Below are positions 59,243-64,000 of a stretch of 64,000 nucleotides of DNA, one piece after another. The first letter of the stretch is position 1, and every line of letters starts with the position of its first letter. The stretch is taken from positions 78,520-142,519 of the forward strand of contig JBEBIT010000002.1 of NCBI GenBank assembly GCA_040080215.1, in the 5' to 3' direction. The translations under genes were made by a program, and so were the position numbers. Below the pieces are notes generated by a model. It was not told the DNA's origin, ran no database searches, and worked only from the letters and a program-made list of their open reading frames with translations. This DNA is from CAIUGU01 sp040080215. GTDB lineage: Bacteria; Pseudomonadota; Gammaproteobacteria; Steroidobacterales; Steroidobacteraceae.

Positions 59243-60682
59243 CTATTGCCTGCGCCAGATCGTTCCGGCCGGGCCATCCTCAAGGCTCACTCCGCTCGCG
59301 ACGAGCCAGTCTCGAATCCGGTCCGCTTCCTTGAAATCCCTCGCCTTGCGAGCGGCAATCCGCTTCTCGACCCATTCCGCGATCTGGGCGTCGGACAATC
59401 GATCTGCGGCGGCCTTCTGGTCCTGCCCCGCATCGCCATCCGCCAGCGGCACGACGCGCGATTTATGCAGGAACCCCTCCGGCGACTGAGCCAGCAAGCC
59501 CAGAACCTTCGCGAGGTCCAGCAGCTCGCCGGCAAGCTGCCCGGCCTTTGCGGCATCACCCAGTGACTTCGCACGGTTCACTTCCGTGGCGACGGACTGC
59601 AGGACAGCGATGGCTTCGGGTGTATTGAAGTCGTCGTCCATTGCCTGCCGGAACCGGGCGGTCGCCTCGGTGGCCACTGCGCTCGCCGCAGGCTCCACGC
59701 CGCGCAGCGCACCGTAGATGCGACTCAGCGCGGCATCCGCCTGGTCGATGTTCTCAAGGGAGTAGTTGATCGGCCCGCGGTAGTGGCTCGACGCGAGGAA
59801 GTATCGCAACACTTCCGGGTCGCGGACGTAGCCGGAATCGAGCACGGCGCGGATGGTGAAGAAGTTGCCGAGCGACTTGGACATCTTCTCGTCGTCGACA
59901 TTCACGAAGCCGTTGTGCATCCACACCTGCGCGAACGAATCGTCCGTCGCGGCACACGATTGCGCGATTTCGTTCTCGTGGTGCGGGAACTTGAGGTCCA
60001 TGCCACCGGCATGGATATCGAATCGAGTACCGAGGATGTCATGGCACATCGCGGAGCATTCAATATGCCAGCCGGGTCGACCGAGGCCCCAGGGCGACGC
60101 CCACGAAGGCTCTCCGGGCTTGGCCCCCTTCCACAGGACGAAATCGAGCGGATCGCGTTTGGACTCGTCGACCTCGACACGCGCGCCGGCCCGCAGGTCG
60201 CCCAGCTTCTTGCCTGACAGCCTGCCGTAGGGCCCGAACCTGGCAACGGAATACATGACATCGCCGTTCGTCCCGACGTACGCGTAGTTCCTGGCGATCA
60301 GCGTCTGCGTCAGCTCGATGATTCCGGCGATATGATCCGTCGCGCGCGGCTCGACATCGGGGCGAAGGATACCGAGCCGATCGTAGTCCTCGTGCATCGC
60401 ATCGATGAAGCGCTGCGTCAGAACCTGCACCGTCTCGCCGTTCTCGGCCGCACGCCGAATGATCTTGTCGTCGATATCGGTAATGTTGCGGACGAACTTC
60501 ACCTTGTAGCCAAGGTAAGCGAGGTAACGGCGAACGATATCGAAGGCCACCTTCGAGCGCGCATGACCGATGTGGCAGAAGTCATAGACCGTATCGCCGC
60601 AGAGGTACATGCGCACCTGCCCCGGTTCGAGCGGAACGAATTCTTCCTTGCGGCCAGTCAGCGAGTTATGGATTTGCAGCAT
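59243..60682 (-). CDS. cysS: Cysteinyl-tRNA synthetase
   Basis: A class I synthetase of 479 residues. The HIGH box is CHIGHARSKVAFD, KMSKSLGNFF is the second ATP motif, and the zinc residues lie in YLCGDTVYD and ECSAMCHDILG...FPHHENE. The C-terminal anticodon-binding tail ends ASGVSLEDGPAGTIWRRQ. It converges on folD and diverges from the cyclophilin gene. Confidence 0.97.
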   Translation of the reverse strand: MLQIHNSLTGRKEEFVPLEPGQVRMYLCGDTVYDFCHIGHARSKVAFDIVRRYLAYLGYKVKFVRNITDIDDKIIRRAAENGETVQVLTQRFIDAMHEDYDRLGILRPDVEPRATDHIAGIIELTQTLIARNYAYVGTNGDVMYSVARFGPYGRLSGKKLGDLRAGARVEVDESKRDPLDFVLWKGAKPGEPSWASPWGLGRPGWHIECSAMCHDILGTRFDIHAGGMDLKFPHHENEIAQSCAATDDSFAQVWMHNGFVNVDDEKMSKSLGNFFTIRAVLDSGYVRDPEVLRYFLASSHYRGPINYSLENIDQADAALSRIYGALRGVEPAASAVATEATARFRQAMDDDFNTPEAIAVLQSVATEVNRAKSLGDAAKAGQLAGELLDLAKVLGLLAQSPEGFLHKSRVVPLADGDAGQDQKAAADRLSDAQIAEWVEKRIAARKARDFKEADRIRDWLVASGVSLEDGPAGTIWRRQ

Positions 60683-60792
60683 TACGAAGGACGCGTCATC
60701 GGCGATTCCTGGGGGAGAGGATCCAGCGGGCGGATGTTAGCCGAAAGTGGGTAGAATCGCGCTCCAGCCTCCTTGTCGCGGAAGGGCCAATC

Positions 60793-61368
60793 ATGAACTT
60801 GGTGCAGAAGCTGCTTGTCGCCCTGCTCGCCTGCGCGGCGTTGCCCGCGTGGTCGCAATCCGCATCCGGACCCAAGGTCAGGGTCGAGACCAGCCTTGGC
60901 AGCTTTGTCATCGCGCTCGACCCGGAGTACGCGCCACTATCGACCGCGAACTTCCTGGGCTATGTCCGCTCCGGCCACTACGACAACACGATTTTCCATC
61001 GCGTGGTCACCGGCTTCGTGGTCCAGGGCGGGGGTTATACCCTCTCCGGACGGGAAAAACCCATCGGCCCCGTGATCCAGAATGAATCCCGCAACGGGCT
61101 GCTCAACCGGCGCGGCACCGTCGCCCTGGCCCGGTTCTCCGACCCGCACTCCGCCGCCGCCCAGTTCTTCGTGAACCTGACGGATAACGCCGCCCTCGAC
61201 CCCCCTCCCGACGGCTGGGGTTATGCGGTGTTCGGAACGGTCGTGGAAGGCATGGATGTCGTAGACAGGATCGGGCAAGTCCCGACTGGAGCTTCAGGCG
61301 TTTTTGATGAAGAAGCCCCGCTCGAACCCGTCATTCTCAAGTCCGTGGCACTGTTGCCAGCGGGATGA
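60793..61368 (+). CDS. ppiA: Peptidyl-prolyl cis-trans isomerase, cyclophilin type, exported
   Basis: A protein of 191 residues with a signal peptide (LVQKLLVALLACAALPAWSQS) followed by a small cyclophilin domain: VETSLGSFVIALDPEYAPLSTANFLGYV, DNTIFHRVVTGFVVQGGGY, ALARFSDPHSAAAQFFVNLTDN and FGTVVEGMDVVDRI. The signal peptide marks it as periplasmic PpiA type, although the order cysS-ppi-lpxH matches E. coli ppiB. GGAAGG lies just upstream of the ATG. Confidence 0.93.
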   Translation: MNLVQKLLVALLACAALPAWSQSASGPKVRVETSLGSFVIALDPEYAPLSTANFLGYVRSGHYDNTIFHRVVTGFVVQGGGYTLSGREKPIGPVIQNESRNGLLNRRGTVALARFSDPHSAAAQFFVNLTDNAALDPPPDGWGYAVFGTVVEGMDVVDRIGQVPTGASGVFDEEAPLEPVILKSVALLPAG

Positions 61369-61380
61369 CCCTCGAGCTCC

Positions 61381-62106
61381 ATGTCCACCCTTTTCATCTC
61401 GGATTTGCACCTGGATGGCTCGCGGCCCGAGGTCACGCGGCAGTTTCTCAGCTTCCTCAAGGACGAGGCCCGCAACGCAGACGCTCTGTATATCCTCGGT
61501 GACCTGTTCGAGTTGTGGATCGGGGATGACGATACCGACCCTGAGAAGCGCCTCATCGTTGACGCACTGGCTGACCTCACGCGCTCAAGCGTGCACTGCT
61601 ACGTCTTGCGCGGCAATCGTGACTTCCTGCTCGGCGAGCGCTTCAGTGCCGAATCGGGCTGCAAGCTGCTCGAAGAAGGCGCGGTCGTCGACCTGTACGG
61701 GAAACCCGTGCTGTTGATGCACGGCGACACGCTGTGCACGGACGACCGTTCGTACCAACGACTGCGCCGCATCCTGCATAACCGGCTCGTGCAATTTGTA
61801 CTGCGGAATCTCTCGCTGGCCCGACGCAACGGCCTTGCTGCGAAGATCCGTGAAGGCAGCAAGGCGCACACCACCCGAACCGCACCGATGATCATGGACG
61901 TCAACGCCGGCGCCGTTGCCTCGGCATTCGCGGATCAACGCATCGACACGCTGATCCACGGACATACCCACCGCCCCGCCATTCACAAGTTCGAGGTCGC
62001 AGGACGTCCGGTTGCGCGCATTGTCCTCGGGGACTGGTACACGCAAGGGAGTGTCCTCGAGTGGACACGGCAAGGGTACGAGCTGAGATCGCTGCGGAGG
62101 AGCTAG
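61381..62106 (+). CDS. lpxH: UDP-2,3-diacylglucosamine diphosphatase
   Basis: A calcineurin-like phosphoesterase of 241 residues. The metal motifs are in order: DLHLDGSRPE, GDLFELWIGDDD, LRGNRDF, MHGDTLCTDD and HGHTHRPAIH. It cleaves UDP-2,3-diacyl-GlcN to lipid X in lipid A synthesis, at the inner-membrane surface. It starts 12 bp after ppiA and converges on miaE with a four-base overlap of the ends. Confidence 0.95.
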   Translation: MSTLFISDLHLDGSRPEVTRQFLSFLKDEARNADALYILGDLFELWIGDDDTDPEKRLIVDALADLTRSSVHCYVLRGNRDFLLGERFSAESGCKLLEEGAVVDLYGKPVLLMHGDTLCTDDRSYQRLRRILHNRLVQFVLRNLSLARRNGLAAKIREGSKAHTTRTAPMIMDVNAGAVASAFADQRIDTLIHGHTHRPAIHKFEVAGRPVARIVLGDWYTQGSVLEWTRQGYELRSLRRS

Positions 62107-62732
62107 ACCGGCAGCCCCGAATGAAACCGGAACTGCGGATCGGGCGAGGTAACCAGTTCCGCTTCAATGTCGGCGAACCGCGCGAAGGCTCGTCCGCTGT
62201 CGAGGCCTTTCTCAAGCGCATGGCGCTCGGCCAGCCGCCGATACAGCGCGTTGTGCCTTGCCTCCGATGCAGCGAGCCCGGTGTAGAACGTCCCCATCGG
62301 AGCGGGCAGTCGCGGGCCCAGGCCAACGAATCGCTCGCACGACCTGGCTTCGATGAAGGCACCGATGACCATCAGGTCGAGCTGCCGCTGCGGCTCGGCG
62401 GTACTCACGGCACGCCGCAAGCCTTCGGCATAGCGGGACGGCGACAGCTTCTTCCACGGCACCTGCAACTCGAGCATTAGCTTCTGCACCTGCTCGAAGT
62501 GGCGCAGCTCTTCGCGCGCGAGCCGCGAGAGACGGTCCGTCAACTCCGCGTCGGGCGCATAGGAAAAGATGAAGCTGAGGGCGGTCGAAGCCGCTTTCTT
62601 TTCGCAATTGGCGTGATCGACCAGCAGCTCCTGCCATCTCTCGCAGGCCGCATCGAACCACGCATCCGGCGTCGCAGCGCTCAGCTCGCCAAACGCGGGC
62701 GCACTCGGTGCAGCCGGCATGGGATCAGCCAT
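62103..62732 (-). CDS. miaE: tRNA 2-methylthio-N6-isopentenyladenosine(37) hydroxylase
   Basis: A ferritin-like diiron protein of about 209 residues. Two iron-binding helical pairs are visible: ...DHANCEKKAAS with EELRHFEQVQKLM, and EARSCERFVGLGPRLP with ASEARHNALYRRLAE. It hydroxylates the isopentenyl group of ms2i6A37 with O2. The start ATG at 62730-62732 overlaps the end of the kinase gene by eight bases. Confidence 0.93.
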   Translation of the reverse strand: MADPMPAAPSAPAFGELSAATPDAWFDAACERWQELLVDHANCEKKAASTALSFIFSYAPDAELTDRLSRLAREELRHFEQVQKLMLELQVPWKKLSPSRYAEGLRRAVSTAEPQRQLDLMVIGAFIEARSCERFVGLGPRLPAPMGTFYTGLAASEARHNALYRRLAERHALEKGLDSGRAFARFADIEAELVTSPDPQFRFHSGLPV

Positions 62733-63975
62733 CCGCCAGGGATGCAAGCAAAGCGTCGAGTGCCACCCCAAGTTCGGCAGCGGACTTGAAGCGATCTTCC
62801 GGCTTCTTGGCGAGCATGCGGTGCAGGAGCGGCTCGCAAGCTGCAAGGCCCGGTTCGAGGACCGGCAGGGGACCATTGCGATGCAGGTAGATCACGCCCA
62901 TCGCCGAGCGGGAGTTGAAGGGCTTCCTGCGCATCAACATCTCGTAGAGGATGACGCCCAGGCTGTAGAAGTCGCTGCTCGCATCGACATCCTCGCCATG
63001 CCCCTGCTCCGGACTCATGTAGTACGGGGTGCCGAAGATCTGGCCGGTGTCGGTCATTTCCGATTCAAGCGCGAGCAGCTTCGCAAGGCCGAAATCGATC
63101 AGCGCACAGGTGCCATCGGCTCGCAGCATCACGTTGCCCGGCTTCAGGTCCCGATGCAGCACGCCAACCGCATGGATGGCCTCGAGCGCCCGGACGATCT
63201 GCGCGACGATACGAAGCGCCTCCACCAACGGAACAGGTTCCCGCATCTTCGACCGCAGGTCGCCGCCGGGGAAGTACTCCATCGCGATATAGGCGTGGTC
63301 GTCGGCGATGCCGAGGTCGTAGATGCGCACCACGTTCGGATGGCGGATCTGGGAGACAAGCTCGTATTCCTGCAGGAAGCGATTGAAGGTGTTGTGCGCT
63401 TCGACCTTGTCTGGCACCTCGCGGAACACCTTCAACACGACCAGCTCGCCTGCTTTCTCGCTTTCGGCGAGGAATACCTGCGAATGCCCGCCGGCCGCCA
63501 GCTGCTTGATGCAGCGATGCCCGCGGATCCTGACCGTACCGAACTGATAGGCCTGATCGGCTTCAGGACTCGTGCGCCACAGTTGCAGCTTGCGGCGGCG
63601 ATCATCCACGGAATTCCTGATGAGTTCGGCGAGTCGGCGATGGTCGATGCGATCCCGGGCAAGGCATTCAACGGCACCAGCAGCTCGCGCCTGTACGGCA
63701 GCCACGACATCGCTCGCATCGGCAAAATAGAGGACTGGAGGGAAATCAGGGCGTTGCCGCACGTCGCCGAGCCAACGCAGGCCCACGCCGCCCTCCAGTT
63801 CGTGGTCGAGGAGGACGACTCCATACCCCGCTGCGGTGAAACCGTCGGGCAACATCCCGAGACTTGCCGCTTCGTAGGTCCGCAACTCCGCGTCGCTCCA
63901 GACCGTCGTGACGTGATGTTCGAGCAGGCTCGCGAATTCCGGATGGTCCGTGATCGTCAGGATGCGCGGCTGCAA
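62725..63975 (-). CDS. Receiver-like domain fused to a Ser/Thr protein kinase
   Basis: A protein of 416 residues. Residues 1-120 resemble a response-regulator receiver with Asp57 in VVLLDHELEGGVGL, but the conserved Lys is absent (VECLARDRI) and Ala stands at the Ser/Thr position, so phosphorylation is uncertain. Residues 150-410 are an intact Hanks-type kinase: Lys182 in VVLKVF, HRDLKPGN (274-281), DFG (294-296) and SPE (321-323). No membrane helix is seen. The start is a TTG at 63973-63975, with GGGGAG just upstream and an in-frame TAG 12 bases before. It overlaps miaE. Targets unknown. Confidence 0.9.
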   Translation of the reverse strand: MQPRILTITDHPEFASLLEHHVTTVWSDAELRTYEAASLGMLPDGFTAAGYGVVLLDHELEGGVGLRWLGDVRQRPDFPPVLYFADASDVVAAVQARAAGAVECLARDRIDHRRLAELIRNSVDDRRRKLQLWRTSPEADQAYQFGTVRIRGHRCIKQLAAGGHSQVFLAESEKAGELVVLKVFREVPDKVEAHNTFNRFLQEYELVSQIRHPNVVRIYDLGIADDHAYIAMEYFPGGDLRSKMREPVPLVEALRIVAQIVRALEAIHAVGVLHRDLKPGNVMLRADGTCALIDFGLAKLLALESEMTDTGQIFGTPYYMSPEQGHGEDVDASSDFYSLGVILYEMLMRRKPFNSRSAMGVIYLHRNGPLPVLEPGLAACEPLLHRMLAKKPEDRFKSAAELGVALDALLASLADG

Positions 63976-64000
63976 TCGACTCCCCTAGGGAACCTCAGAC

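Overview
The window is GC-rich and comes from a gammaproteobacterium. The best evidence is gene order: dnaQ / rnhA / yafS-like methyltransferase / gloB / mltD, then tig-clpP-clpX-lon-hup-ppiD, then cysS / ppi / lpxH. These match the blocks known from Escherichia coli and relatives. High GC, several TTG and GTG starts, and miaE fit a free-living environmental member (Xanthomonadales, Steroidobacterales or a similar lineage). I cannot name the genus from the sequence alone.

Region 1 (1-42.5 kb, almost all minus strand) is a large Wzx/Wzy-type exopolysaccharide or O-antigen locus. It holds nucleotide-sugar synthesis for GDP-mannose and GDP-fucose (manB, manC, gmd, fcl), UDP-glucuronate (ugd), dTDP-rhamnose (rfbABCD), and a UDP-N-acetyl-uronate route (wbpO-like dehydrogenase, capI-like epimerase, wbpB-, wbpE-, wbpD- and wbpI-like enzymes). 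A wbpG-hisH-hisF cassette should turn a sugar acetamido or amino group into an acetamidino group. Assembly and export genes are a WecA-like initiating transferase, three glycosyltransferases, a Wzx flippase, a Wzy-like polymerase, a Wzz-like chain-length protein and a very large multi-SLBB Wza-like export protein. No Wzc kinase or Wzb phosphatase lies in the window. Accessory genes are an AsnB-type amidotransferase, an acetyltransferase, a zinc-ribbon methyltransferase, an AlkP-fold protein with altered metal ligands, and pgi. The sulfate-activation pair cysD and cysNC sits among them, as do a VapBC-like toxin-antitoxin pair and a decayed second gmd copy. dnaQ splits wbpE from the rest of its pathway.

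Region 2 (42.6-64 kb) is housekeeping: RNA and DNA metabolism (rnhA, dnaQ), glyoxalase II, MltD, FabI, the PpiD chaperone, HU, the Lon/ClpX/ClpP/trigger-factor proteostasis block, seven tRNA genes (Val, Asp, Leu, Lys, His, Arg, Pro), folD, cysS, a periplasmic cyclophilin, lpxH, miaE, and a receiver-like Ser/Thr kinase. lon has a convincing sigma-32 type promoter, and the tRNA-Pro group has a near-consensus sigma-70 promoter.

The least ordinary material is intergenic. (a) 57302-57681 holds three copies, two direct and one inverted, of a unit with four hairpins; the stems are kept by compensatory changes. (b) 43972-44264 is a cloverleaf-like nested inverted repeat of about 293 bp just upstream of gloB. 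(c) Three loci carry inverted arms built of tandem 7-mers; one encloses a four-helix-bundle (S23/IVP family) gene, and the other two have no gene. (d) Three intergenic sites carry a CTCCCCTTGAGGGGAG-type palindromic repeat.
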